Shown here in pieces: positions 1 to 33,300 of a stretch of 64,000 nt of DNA. Both the position numbers and the translations under genes were made by a program. The notes under the pieces were generated by a model that was not told where the DNA came from, did no database searches, and saw only the letters and a program-made list of their open reading frames with translations. The stretch covers positions 1,111,001-1,175,000 of the forward strand of contig JAFMOC010000025.1 of NCBI GenBank assembly GCA_019802505.1, read 5' to 3'. The stretch comes from Corydoras sp. C115 (Eukaryota; Chordata; Actinopteri; Siluriformes; Callichthyidae). How positions within the stretch are numbered: the stretch's first letter is position 1; every line of letters starts with the position of its first letter.

Positions 1-75
1 TGACCCCAACCAAGTTGAGATATTTATCCAAGACGCTTTGGATAAAAGTGTCTGCTAGATGACCAAATATAAATG
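1..75 (+). repeat. 3' tail of an L2-tailed tRNA-SINE, cut by window start
   Basis: Contains CGCTTTGGATAAAAGTGTCT and GCTAGATGACC, the tail shared by fish L2 LINEs and L2-tailed SINEs. Its first 25 bases are the inverted complement (24/25) of 685-709, the matching part of the SINE that follows in the other orientation. Confidence 0.6.
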
Positions 76-684
76 AATGGGTTGAAATACAACTTTCATT
101 TACATTGCTTGTACTGGGATATGTAACTCTTCTGGGCACACTTCTGAATCCATACATTTATTTAATGCTTTTCTCAATGAAAATCAATCAATAGTACTTT
201 ACATTTTAATCATGGAATTCTAGATTTGATGTCTGTTGAATTAAACTCTGACTCAAAATCAAAAGAAGCTTTATTGGCATGACAAATAATATTTTTATTG
301 CCAAAGCAAAGTTACAAAATATGAAATACAACAGAAATACTGTATATAAACATGTATATACACAACAGACTATATATACAAATTACTATTTTAAAACTAT
401 AAAATGGAATACATTAAAATAGTAATGTAGTAATTATATAATATAATAATCATGGTCTGTGTATGTGTGACATGGTTAACACACAAGAATTCTTCAAGAA
501 TGTCTTATCTTTGTGCAAATCTAGTATAGAAAAATACATCTACAAAGTGAAGAAGGTCCTGTAAATATCAGCTACACTTGTGGGATTAATGGAAATGTGT
601 AAAGTATTTTCCCTCAATTTTTTTACATTTTAAGCAATAAACAGGACATACATTTATATTTGTATATTTTATATTTTATACAAA
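76..684. other. AT-rich spacer between two inverted SINE pieces
   Basis: No coding signal. Upstream intron of ldlrap1, AT-rich, with no recognised element. Confidence 0.5.
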
Positions 685-865
685 TATCCCAACTTGGTTG
701 GGGTCAGAACACAGGGTGGTTACAGCCCCCTGGAGTGATGATGATTAAGGGTCTTGCTCCAGGACCCACACTGGTAACTTCAGTGGACCTGGGATGTGAA
801 CCCACAACCTTCTGATTGACAGCCTATCAAACCTAACAACTGAGCTACCACATGCTCTTGTGGCA
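685..865 (-). mobile_element. tRNA-derived SINE (L2-tail family), minus orientation
   Basis: On the minus strand it has an A-box-like GTAGCTCAGTTGTTAGG and a B-box-like GTGGGTTCACATCCC, followed by GGTCCTGGAGCAAGACCC. The same body occurs at 25336, 28425 and 52735. Confidence 0.65.
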
Positions 866-1344
866 AAACCTATTATTTGTTTTACATGAAACTGTAAAAA
901 AATAAAGACCTGTGTGTATGCTCCCAAATCTTTTTAAATTATCTCCACATTTCTACTAAGACACGTAAACTCAGATATGATTATATATATTTTAGCAGAA
1001 CAATGATACTTGAACCTAAACCTTGCTTTCAAATAGAGCTGAAATCATTTCAATTGCCTCTTTCATATCAGATGATTGTGTAACAAAATTACATCAAGTT
1101 ATCAATTTTATCATTATTCTTGTTTTCATTGTTTTGTGGCTGTATTTTAAATCACTATAAATTATTTTATTTTATTTATTTTTGTTTGGTTTACTCTACT
1201 CAAGAAAAAATGTTTTAATTAGTTTACTGTATAGAGGTTTTAGAGTGTATAGAGTCTTCCTTTAACAGTTTGATTAGATCTAAAAGAATCTGCTATTTAG
1301 TAATTTAACTTCGCTCTGGGTCCATTTTACCCTTCTGTCTGCAG

Positions 1345-22847
<21,503 letters not shown>

Positions 22848-23042
22848 ACGCAAGAAATTTGTGGAAGAAGAGGAGAAAGGATGTTACTGTAGCAGTCAGA
22901 CGGATGTTGCCTGGTTGACTATACTACAAGAAGAGACCAAAGCAATAATTATTTCAGTGGTATTTTGCATTAGTTGGCAGATTCTGTTACACTTTTTAAA
23001 TGATCATACAATACAGACATAGTATTTAGACTTATATTTAAA

Positions 23043-23048
23043 AATAAA
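23043..23048 (+). terminator. Candidate polyadenylation signal of ldlrap1
   Basis: AATAAA lies about 195 bases after the ldlrap1 stop codon, in AT-rich sequence. It is the first canonical hexamer I see downstream. Confidence 0.45.
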
Positions 23049-23987
23049 GAACATGGAGCTTACAGAGTGCTTTGGGTTGGCAAGTTTGGCTATGCACTAT
23101 AACACTTTTTCTTCTACTCATTTGGAAAAATTTAATAACACCATCCTAGTTGAGTTAAATCAACATGTGTTTTAATGCTGCACTGGCTTGATGAACAGTA
23201 CGATGTCTGAGTGAGTAAATAAAGGTAAGCTTAGGTTCGGTGCTTTGCTCATTTGCATCCTGCCACTTTTTTAGGTCTTCAGTAAAGCTGCAGGATTCTG
23301 CCCCAACCAAAAAAGTGCAGTGCAGGCTTCTATCAAAGACAATCTGCCTACTTTTTCTATTGAAATGTATTTTTGCACTTCCCTCCAAGACTATTTGCAA
23401 AGCACACTGTTAATTTCAGGGAAATCCTTCTTACTGTAACATATTCACCTACATAATGATGTATGTCCTTTGTATAACGCTACTCCTAATGTATCATTCG
23501 CTCAGTTACAAATTCCATTCCTCCATGATGAGATTTTGTTTGCTCCAGCTCACCTCTCAGTGTTAATCATTACATTGTTTAGTTATATTGCGTTCATGTT
23601 ATTTTTGAGGATTTTTGTGGTTGCATCATGTAATATATATATTTGTATTATAAAACTGTTTTGACCAAACAGGCCTTATGGAAATTTTCTTCCAGAAACA
23701 AGGCCACATCAAATTAAATAACTGCTTTAAAAACAAGAGTTGTCATTTCTAATAGATAAAGTGATCTATTTTGCCAAATGTACTTACACACATCGGAATT
23801 GGATCTCCACATTTATGCAGTGAACTGCATGCTAGTATAATGAGCAGACATGCCTGAAGTGGTGGGCAGCCTTGTACATGGCACGCAGGGAGCGATTGAT
23901 TTTAGGTGCCTCATAGCACTTGATAAGTGAACTTTGGGTGGCAACGCTGTTTCCTTAATCACAAGCCTATGACTGCCTCACAAACTA

Positions 23988-24316
23988 TTCATCCATTATC
24001 TTCCGCTTTATCCTATATTAGGGTCGCGGGGGGGGGTTCCCCATGCCCATCCAGGGGAGAACGTTTCGGGCGCTGTGAAGATACACCCAGGACAGGGCGC
24101 CAATCTATTGCTGGGCACACACACAGGCACACTATATGGGGCAATTTGAAGAACTCAATTGACTTGATCCATGTTTTTGGACTGTGGGAGGAAACCGGAG
24201 AACCCGGAGGAAACCCACGGGGAGAACATGGAAACGCCACCCAGATGGGGATTCGAACCGGGGATCACTAGTGCTGAGAGGCGAACGTACTAACCACTAA
24301 GCCACCGTGCCACCCA
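23988..24316 (-). mobile_element. Rex3-tailed SINE, near full length
   Basis: Full core and tail on the minus strand, B-box-like GGTTCGAATCC intact, flanked by a perfect 11-bp duplication CTCACAAACTA (23977-23987 and 24317-24327). This marks recent, intact insertion. Confidence 0.92.
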
Positions 24317-24775
24317 CTCACAAACTAAATATTTATAATTGTGGCTTTGATTGCTCTAAAAGTAATTCTTAATGACTTTGATCTTGTCATTAAAAGTGCA
24401 AATGTTGTGATGAGTCAGGTTACAGTGAAAATTTTAAATAAAATGAACATTAAACCTAATCTTCAAATTGCTGTCTTAAATAAACCTTTTTTAAGGTTTT
24501 GTTCTAGACCTTTCTGAATTCTAATTAATGTCATGTATCTATTTTTGCCAATACATCAAATTGTCAACATACTACATCTTTTTTTTGTGTGTATTTTTTT
24601 GTAAATCTAAGGTAATCGTATACAGAGTGAATGCCAGTCTATATAAATAACTTCTAAATCAGGCTCTGTATTATGGCAGACGAAAAGGCTTTTTAGTTTT
24701 GATGTGACAAACTGTTTTGTGTTTCTGCTATTAGTAGGAGTCACATGAATTCTTTCCTTCATATTTAGTAAATAG

Positions 24776-24990
24776 CGTGGCTTAGTGGTTAGCATGTTTA
24801 CCTCTCAGCACTGGGGATCCAGGTTTGAATCCCAAGCTGGGTGAAGTTTCCACAATCCAAAAACATGGATTCATAAACTGGCTGCTCTAAATTGCCTGTA
24901 TATAGTCTGTATATGTGATTAGTGAGTGTGTACACAGCGATAAATTGGCAACCCTGTCCTGTGTGTATCTGCCCAGCATCTGAAACATTG
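24776..24990 (+). mobile_element. Diverged SINE related to the Rex3-tailed family
   Basis: Starts GCGTGGCTTAGTGGTTAGCA and has GGTTTGAATCCCAAGCTGGG in place of the usual B box and link. The core is partly deleted and the 3' tail is absent. It could be an older subfamily. Confidence 0.75.
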
Positions 24991-25335
24991 CTTGTAACTG
25001 TCAAATTTACATGTTCTCTTCGTGTCAGCCTTAGCGGTAGAAGTTTCCACAAGGTACTTCCATTTCTTCAGACTGCCTGAAAGTCATGTAAATTAGGGGA
25101 TAGCAAATTGCTTCACGTTGTAATTGCATTTTCCATGCCGCTATCCCAGAGTGTAATGTGTATTTAGAACAAAAAAGTGGTCTCTACAGGGTAGTTTTTT
25201 TAGTTTAACGCCTCTTCATTAACGCCTCTTCACACATTATAGCCAATCAGTGAACTATAATGTTAATATATTTGGATGTCAATAATGGACCATGACAAAA
25301 GCTGACAATGTGCAATGTTTGGCTTCCATTATTAC

Positions 25336-25540
25336 ATTTACATTTATATTTGGTCATTTAGCAGATGCTTTTTTATCCAAAGTAACTTACAGTACAGGGT
25401 CTGTCATGATACAGCTCCTCTGTAGCAAGGAGGGTTAAGGGTCTTGCTCAAGGACCCACATTGGTAACTTCAGTAGACCTGGGATTTGAACCCACAACCT
25501 GCATATTGCTCCTTACCACTGAGCTACCTCACCCACCCCA
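25336..25540 (-). mobile_element. tRNA-derived SINE with L2-type tail
   Basis: On the minus strand: AGCTCAGTGGTAAGG (A box) and GTGGGTTCAAATCCC (B box), then GGTCCTTGAGCAAGACCCTT, ending in the L2 tail (TGGATAAAAAAGCATCTGCT then AAATGACC). The best-preserved example of this second SINE family here. Confidence 0.8.
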
Positions 25541-25741
25541 TGAGACACTTGTGTATGTTACAATGTATTGCCTACTATGCATGACACAGGCAAGCGTAGT
25601 ATGTTTCCACATTTTCACGTGGAAGCACGTACTTCATATGCAATGTGCACTCATGTGACCATGATGTTGTCTGTTTGTTTATTCAACAAAATAATCTAGT
25701 GGAAACCACCCAGATTGGGAGAATGGGCTAACCACTAATGC

Positions 25742-25745
<4 letters not shown>

Positions 25746-25827
<82 letters not shown>
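25746..25827. repeat. (TA)n microsatellite
   Basis: About 82 bases of uninterrupted AT dinucleotides. Confidence 0.97.
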
Positions 25828-25833
<6 letters not shown>

Positions 25834-26095
25834 GGGGATAGCAAATTGCATTTTTTTTCATCTACTGGCAAAGAACAAGACGATGTACAATTACCTCTCA
25901 ATACATTAACACAGTGGTGCCCAATACGTCGATCGCGATCTATCTGTCGATTGCAAGGGTAGCGTGGGCAGATCGCATGGCAGTAAATAAACATAAAATG
26001 GCCAGATGCTGGTGTTGTACACACTGCTGTAACAGCGACGCCTGTTGGCAGGTCAGGGCACAAACTACTTGTAGAACTTGCACGTTGTACAACAT

Positions 26096-26434
26096 CCATC
26101 AATTATCTTCCGTTTTCTGCTGGGGTCGCGGTGGGGTTCCCCATGCCCATCCAGAATAGAGCGTTTCGGGCGCTGGGCAGATAAACCCAGGACAGGGCGC
26201 CAAACTATCACTGGGCACACACTCACTCACACAGACACACTCTATATGGGGCAATTTTGAGAATTCAATTGACGTGATCCATGGTTTTGGACTGTGGGAG
26301 GAAACCGGAGAACCCGGAGGAAACCCACGCGGACACGGGGAGAACATGGAAACTCCACCCAGTTCGAGATTCGAACCCGGGATCCCTAGTGCTGAGAGGC
26401 GAACGTGCTAACCACTAAGCCACGTGTTGCCCGA
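26096..26434 (-). mobile_element. Rex3-tailed SINE (first nested copy)
   Basis: Minus orientation, full core, short duplication ACAACAT on both sides. The 3' tail is diverged (GATAATTGATGGATG on the minus strand). Confidence 0.88.
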
Positions 26435-26477
26435 CTTAACAACATAGTGCAGTAAAATATGAAATAATTTTTGTTGT

Positions 26478-26825
26478 GCGGCACGGTGGCTTAGTGGTTA
26501 GCTTGTTCTCCTCTCAGCGCTAGGGATTCCCGGTTCGAATCCCCATCTGGGTGGAGTTTCCATGTTCTCCCCGTGTCTGCGTGGGTTTCCTCTGGGTTCT
26601 CCGGTATCTTCCCACAGTCCAAAAACATGGATCAAATCAATTGAATTCTCCATATTGCCCCATATAGAGTGCGTCTGTGTGAGTGAGTGTGTGCCCAGTG
26701 ATGGATTGGCGCCCTGTCCTGGGTCTATCTGCCCAGCGCCCGAGATGTTCTCCCCTGGATGGGTATGGGGAACCCCACCACGACCCTAATAGAGGACAAA
26801 GCGGGACATAATGAATGAATGAATG
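26478..26825 (+). mobile_element. Rex3-tailed SINE (second nested copy), full length
   Basis: GCGGCACGGTGGCTTAGTGG begins the tRNA-like head; A box TGGCTTAGTGG and B box GGTTCGAATCC fit RNA polymerase III consensus. V-SINE-like core, then ATAATGAATGAATGAATG tail. Perfect 12-bp duplication AATTTTTGTTGT at 26466-26477 and 26826-26837. Confidence 0.93.
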
Positions 26826-26930
26826 AATTTTTGTTGTATTGCGCAATATGCGTCCATGCAGTTATGCAAGGTACATCATCATAAATTGGACGAATAAAAA
26901 TACTTAATATGATTATAATTAAATATAGGG

Positions 26931-27186
26931 TGGGCCGCAGGGTGGCTTAGTGGTTTTCCTCCGGGTTCTCCGGTTTCCATGGATCAAGTCAATTGAGTTC
27001 TCCAAATTGCCCCTTTCAGAGTGTGTTTGTGTGCGTGTCTGTGTGTGTGAGTGTGTGCCCAGCGATAGATTGGCGCCCTGTCCTAGGTGTATCTGACCAC
27101 CGCCCGAAACGTTCTCCCCTGGATGGGCATGGGGAACCCCCCTGCGACCCTAATATAGGATAAAGCAGAAGATGAATGAATGAATA
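26931..27186 (+). mobile_element. Rex3-tailed SINE (third nested copy), internally deleted
   Basis: The head GGGTGGCTTAGTGGTT runs directly into TTCCTCCGGGTTCTCCGG, so the B box and part of the core are missing. Duplication TAAATATAG on both sides suggests it inserted in this deleted form or lost the segment later. Confidence 0.88.
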
Positions 27187-27898
27187 AATATAGAGTTTGC
27201 CTTTTTAAAATACTGTAGGTAGATCACTTTACTTAAAAAAATGTGTGTACATCTCTGCATTAACACAAACATATTTTACGCCTGGATACGTAATATTTTT
27301 CACGCTTTCACGAACGCATGCCATACTTCTTTGACAGCTTCAGATCTTATCGTTACACCTCCCCGCTCATCTGACGACGAGGTTACAATTTGGCAATACG
27401 CCGGTGTACCAGTCACGTGTATACCTCGTCCAATCAGAATCGACGCCTTGTATCAACTATTTTAAATTATAACGGATCATTAACAAAACTTCATGTCCAC
27501 TCTGCAGGCGGGAGTCATCTGTCCACCTTGCTTCGAAATATCACGTTTTAAGGTAGTTAAGCAGCTGACATTTGTTTTTAATCCCCTTTAGTGGGAAGAT
27601 TAGTAGGGGTTGGGATTTATTTGCTTAATAAACTTACTCGTGCAAGTACAAAAGGTTAAAAGCTAGCATATCGACATTTAGCTTAATAATTGGCTCTTAC
27701 TGGAACAAAAAAACAGTCGTAGATGTCAGTCAGCGTACAGCCGTTAAAAATGAATAAATGAACATGTAAACAGCGTCTATATTAATTATCTAGTTAGTTT
27801 TAAAGATCACAGGTTGGCGCCGTTGATTTGGTTCAGTTTTTGGTTTAGTGGTTTTTATTTTAATTGAAATGGCAATATGGTTACGTTTTGTTTGGGTC

Positions 27899-28255
27899 TC
27901 ATTCATTCATTCATTCATTATCTCCCACTTTATCCTCTATTGGGGTCGCGGTGGGGTTCCCCATGCCCATCCAGGGAAGAGCATCTCGGGCGCTGGGCAG
28001 ATAGACCCAGGACAGGGCGCCAATCCATCGCTGGGCACACACTCACTCACACACACACTCTATATGGGGCAATTTTTTGAGAATTCAATTGACTTGATCC
28101 ATGTTTTTGGACTGTGGGAAGAAACCGGAGAACCCGGAGGAAACCCACGCAGACACAGGGAGAACATGGAAACTCCACCCAGATGGGGATTCGAACCGGG
28201 AATCCCTAGCGCTGAGAGGCGAACGTGCTAACCACTAAGCCACCGTGCTGCCCTT
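27899..28255 (-). mobile_element. Rex3-tailed SINE, full length
   Basis: Minus orientation with a (GAAT)n-type tail (ATTCATTCATTCATT on the plus strand), intact B box, and TTGGGTCTC as target duplication on both sides. Confidence 0.92.
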
Positions 28256-28424
28256 TTTGGGTCTCGTTCAATAAAATAATGGGAACGATATTTACTGTCT
28301 GTTGTGGCACAGACATTACGAACTGCTGTTCCTGTTGTTCGTATGTGGATATGGCGTGCTATACTTTTAAGTATTCACTCGTCTGCCTTCACACGTATAG
28401 GAGCTGTGATAGCTCAGTAATACG

Positions 28425-28605
28425 TAGTATGTGGTAGCTCAGTTGTTAGGGTGTTCAATCAATCTGAAGGGTGTGGGTTCAAATTCCAGCTCCAATAAAG
28501 TCACAAATGTGGTTCCTTGAGCAAGGCCCCTAATCCTCATTGCTCTAGGGATGGTGTGGCCAAGCCTGTGCCTGCTTGTCGTTTTGGAATAAAGTGTTGC
28601 ATGTA
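28425..28605 (+). mobile_element. tRNA-derived SINE (second family)
   Basis: A-box-like GGTAGCTCAGTTGTTAGG, B-box-like GTGGGTTCAAATTCC, then TTCCTTGAGCAAGGCCCCTA. It ends in a TGTAAATGTAAT tail like fish L2 tails. Confidence 0.75.
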
Positions 28606-28639
28606 AATGTAATAGGAACCTGAGTGACATCCCATTCTT

Positions 28640-28990
28640 ACGCATAGATCTTAACATGATGTCCCACCTTTGCAGCTATAACAGCTTGGTAAGGCATTTT
28701 TACAATGTTTAGGACTGTTTCTGGAAATGTTTGACCATTGGTCCAGAAGCACATGTTTGTGAGGTCAGACACTAATGATGGAGCAGAGCCCTGACTCAAA
28801 GAGTCCTTTGCATATCATCCCAAAGGTATCTGATCAGTTTAAGCTCAGAATGTACAAATCATCCATGTGTTCGTAGACCTTTCTCTGTGCAGTTGTGCGC
28901 AGTGAAGAAAAGGGCCAACCCGCACTGGCATGCAGCTGGCACGGGACGTGGCAGATCCCTTCCCATATCTTTAAATAACACTTTTGCAAT
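28640..28990 (-). pseudogene. Degraded Tc1/Tc3-like transposase fragment
   Basis: The minus strand resembles the C-terminal part of Tc1-type transposases (around 28800-28900, the region after the second catalytic Asp, ending near SLVSDLTNMCF). Frame-broken, no terminal repeats seen. Assigned by similarity of wording only. Confidence 0.45.
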
Positions 28991-29090
28991 ACACAGTCAA
29001 TTATGTGCAATAAATTGTTGCTGTGCAATTTTGTGTAATTTTACGAAAGTATTCACTTCCAAAGTGTTTCCATTTTATGCTGTATATATA

Positions 29091-29436
29091 TATTCATTCA
29101 TTATCTTCCACTTTGTCCTATATTAGGGTCGCGGGGGGGTTCCCCATGCCCATCCAGGGGAGAACATTTCGGGCGCTGGGCATATACACCCAGGACAGGG
29201 CGCCAATCTATCGCTGGGCACACACTCACACAGACATGCACACATACACACACTATATGGGGAAATTTGGAGAACTCAATTGACTTGAACCATGTTTTGA
29301 GACTGTGGGAGGAAACCCGAGAACCCGGAGGAAACCCACGCGGACACGGGGAGAACATGGAACTCCACCCATATGGGGATTCAAATTGGGAATCCCTAGT
29401 ACTGAGAGGCAGACGTGCTAACACCGTGCCGCCCTG
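29091..29436 (-). mobile_element. Rex3-tailed SINE, near full length
   Basis: Minus orientation, core intact, inserted in CTGTATATATATA, which flanks both ends. The head lacks ACCACTAAG. Confidence 0.9.
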
Positions 29437-29499
29437 TATATATATAGCCTATCATTTTATTTTAATGTTATTTTTATTGACTTTCTTCAGAAATGGCTT

Positions 29500-29612
29500 T
29501 TTTATAATTGCTCAAATTTTAAACTCCTTAATATTTACAATCCCTTTGCTGCTGTCAACAAAGCAAATTTTCCCATGTTGGGACTAATAAAGGTTTGTCT
29601 TATCTCATTCCC
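29500..29612 (+). repeat. LINE 3' tail fragment
   Basis: CTGCTGTCAACAAAGCAAAT, then TTGGGACTAATAAAGGTTTG and TCTTATCTC, a typical fish LINE 3' end. A related tail (GGGACCAGTAAAGGCTTATT then AGATCTTATCTAATC) lies at 29830-29870. Confidence 0.55.
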
Positions 29613-29872
29613 AAACTGTTCCCACATGGGTGTGGGGACCATAACAGTTAACTATAAAGGTGGTTAAAGTAGAAAGGCCACATCTTCGTAAATGTGCTCT
29701 GGTTAAAAGTTACTTAAATACCTAAAAAAATAACTGTCATGTATCTCATATTCTCACCATCCTTTCTGTCTTTACTAATATAATCTCTGTTCAATGTGTA
29801 TGTTGTTATTGCAAAGCAGCAGCTTTATTTGGGACCAGTAAAGGCTTATTAGATCTTATCTAATCTGATTGT

Positions 29873-30319
29873 CATCATATATGAATAATAAAGTAACGAT
29901 TTTGTTTGGTTTTATCAGCATAACTACAAATTGTTTTACAGCAGACAACAGAGTAAAACACCACGTTATAAAAATGTGTCATTTCATGGACTGGTTTAAA
30001 GCGTGACAAGTGTGAGGTCCTTTGTCCTTAGCTCTGTTAAGTGTGTGTAAATGAACGAATGAGTAATGTTCATGTAGGTGATATCTGGATATCATGAAAA
30101 TGCTAAAAGTGTATTTGACTTAATATATTCCACCAAGTGTTCAATAATAATTCCATTATTTCCCTTAAGTAACTTACATTAGTTTCTATTAACTTCGAAA
30201 TAAAATCAGGAAAGTGGTCCCAGATCCTACAGTTTATTGATCGTATTTCACTGCACATTAATTATATACACTGCCTTTTAAATAAGGAAATATAGTTTTT
30301 AACTTTTTTTTTCTTTCAG
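29873..30319. other. Region upstream of s100pbp
   Basis: AT-rich with no CpG cluster. It ends in a pyrimidine tract and AG at 30319, so the s100pbp promoter probably lies farther upstream with a first exon I could not identify. Confidence 0.4.
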
Positions 30320-30377
30320 GTTGTATGTAAGGTGCTACCACTCCTGCTTCAAAGCTGATTTTGCTACATTTTTAGTA

Positions 30378-33300
30378 ATGATGGCGGACAGAAAGCTACT
30401 TTCCCAACATGTTGTTCACAGACTTGGCGCTGAGAAAACTGCTTTCCCAAACTTGAATCCTTTATCCCTGTATTCACGAAAAATTATTTGTGATCTTGCC
30501 ACTTCCAGTCCTGCTGCTCCAAACAGTCCATTCTGCAACTTGAAAATAGAACTAGTTAACAACAGCAGAAAGACAGTCGATCGAAAGAGACAATTGGACG
30601 ACTCTTGTCTTGATGAGACCTACGAGCCTCCTTTTAAAAAGCTCCGGCCTTCCTCATGCCATTCTCCTGATCTAGCTTGTGTTTTAGATTCCTTTAACAC
30701 TGTGTTGGAACAAAAAATTGTCCCTCCACAGTCACTTTTCACATCACATGATGAAAGCTGTGGGATGGAAAAAGCAAGCACTAAATTAAGTGTCTATGCC
30801 TCTCAATCTGTAGCAGCACCTGCTGACATAACAGGTTTAGTTTATGGCGACTGTAGTGACGCCAAAAGCTGCAAATATCAATCAGGCAGCCATCCAATCG
30901 AGATGGAGAACAAAACTGTGGCAGTTACCACTGCGTTTAATTTTGACGCAGATGAGATCAGGTGTCCAATTGATCGTGATGAGGCTAACTCGAACCATGA
31001 GCAGTTCATCCTGAATGGTCAAACCTTTTATGAAGAGCAGCAATTTTCTGATGGTCACAGCTCTCAGCAGGATGACTGTCAGTCAGAGGTGCAGACCGGA
31101 GAGAATGCAGCCGTGAAAAGAAAGATAATTATAAGTGATGAGGGCTATTTTACAAAATGTGATAAAACTCCGTTAGTCGAAGATGATGAGAGCTTTAGTT
31201 TACAATCATCCACTGTGAAGCATGAAACATCACCTCCATCACCCATTACCCCTCCTATCATGTCGACCCCATTGGTCAAATTTCGAGCACTTCTTAAAAA
31301 ATCCCCGTTATCAAAACTTGATTGGTCACCCAAAGAGGTGATGGCCTCTCCCATACTACACCACAAACAAGAGTCCTTCAATTTCAAAGAATTGTTCCAC
31401 CGTAGCGAAGAGGAGGAAGCAATAAGTGGTTGCACCTTACATTTTAAGTCACAAAGGAAGGAGGATGAGACAGAGGTGCTTTCAGTTAGTCAGCAAGAAG
31501 CAAACCCTGAGTTTCAGGAGACTCTTTGGGACACTGTTGATGCGACCTACAGCTTTGAGAGTACACTGCTGCAAGTCCAGGTTTGATGTATCATTTACAT
31601 ATTTTCTTCTCTAAAAATTATTAACACATGCTGTAATGCATAGTGCTCTGTCTTACTACATAAACACATGTTAACTAGTTCTTTTGCATTTTAATTATTG
31701 TATGAGTGAAACTTAATTTCAACTGTAGATCACGGATGTAATGTACACTCAACAAATTCAAATAATGTTTTATAGGATTGTTGACCTTCTTTGTCATCCT
31801 GCTTTTGAGAGAAGTTATTATGTCCATATTTGGCATTCCAGGTCTAGGTGTGATGATAAACAGCAAAATAAAATTGAAAATTGACGCATTCTGTGTTTAA
31901 ACCATAGATGTTTTGTTGTTTGTATCTTTCATGTGTAACTTGTAACTTGCATGTGCAAGGCAAATATTTCTCTGATACCTTCCCTAGACTTTGATTATAC
32001 TCAATTTAATGCATCATTTTGAATCCCCCTACAACTCCGCACAAATTTCTATACTGTCTTATGATGCTGTGAAAGGTAAAAGCAAAGGTAACTTTTGTTA
32101 TTTATACAGTTATTATTTGCCAATTTGTGGGTCCACTTTCTACAAACTGACGGTCATTGGAGAATATAAATTAGAAGATGGATCCAAATTATTAATATGA
32201 ATATATTGTTTAGACATGCCTTGTATTGTCATGCTTTACTGCTCTTTGAAAACACTCAGGTGAAGTCCAAGGTGGTTTTGCCCGACAGCCATGAGGTTAA
32301 TACTAAACCTACAGTTAAAGCAGAAAAGTCTCCTGCAGAGATCTGCCTGCCTGGATGCCATCGAGAAGTTCCCAGGTACCCACGTAATGAAGCTTTTCTC
32401 TTCAACCTCTATTACTTGTGTTTACAACGGTCTAATTTAAGACAGTTATAAAAAGGAGTGCATGTGGTTTTTCTATGGAATGCAACCATGGATGAATGGC
32501 ATAGTCAAAGCTGTGACATACAAAACATTTTACAGTTCTAATTCCAATTATTAGCTTAATTTGTGGAACCTCTTAAAACTATTTATTAAATGATGGCAAA
32601 TGTTATTTTGGTGTTTTTTACTAGCTCCATTGTGGAATAAAATTTCCATAACTGCTGATGCCTTCTGATTAACACAGCCCTTGCAAGGTTTAATTTTTAT
32701 AAAAAAAAGCAACAATGAGGAGCAGGAACACCTTGAGATAGAGATAAAAAATCAACCAATATGATTTAAGCCAGGGGTGCCCAATACGTCGATCGCGATC
32801 GATTAATAAAAGAGCAATATCTGTGAAGATGGCTATCTGAAGCCATTTTTTCTATGCTGATTCGACAATACCAACATGATGTGTGTAAACCAGTTTCAAT
32901 ATAAAAGCCTAAAAGAAAAGATTAACCTTGGTAGATCTCGATGATCTGTTCAGTGGAAAAGTAGATCTCGGGCCAGAAAAGTGTAGGCACCCCTGATTTA
33001 AGCGAACAGAAAGGCTATAGTAGGCTATATTTTGTACAGTTTTGGTGAGGAGAATCATACATCATACAATGTATGGTTTACAGATTTTACTTAAAACAAA
33101 AAGTGCTTAGTGAGTATATGTATGCAGATTCTGCCACTGTGTAGTATGTGCACATTGAGTGGTCCTTTGTATTCAAAACCTCAATCATACCGTTTGTTGG
33201 ATCCACCTTGTCTTTCAGAACCACATACATATCTTGTGGCATCGCTACCAGTATATGTTGAAACTGTTTTGCAGGACTATTGGTCGTAGTGAACAGGATG

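Larger units (their letters stand above)
25912..27257. mobile_element. hAT non-autonomous element containing three nested SINEs
   Basis: Left end CAGTGGTGCCCAATACGTCG, followed by ATCGCGATC, matches the hAT element at 32772. The right end GTAGATCAC...ACATCTCTG aligns with that element's right end. Both ends are bordered by the identical 8-mer CATTAACA (25904-25911 and 27258-27265), the target-site duplication size of hAT transposons. Inside lie SINEs at 26096-26434, 26478-26825 and 26931-27186; without them about 400 bases remain. Confidence 0.78.

Noticed and set aside
24013..24240. Recurrent small frames reading '[22 protein letters not shown]' in pieces at many sites
   Set aside because: They are the translated core of the SINE, open by chance in several copies; the SINE is not protein-coding.
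26478..26560. tRNA gene suggested by good A and B boxes
   Set aside because: The boxes belong to the SINE head. The acceptor stem and anticodon arm do not form a normal tRNA, and the same head recurs in all copies.
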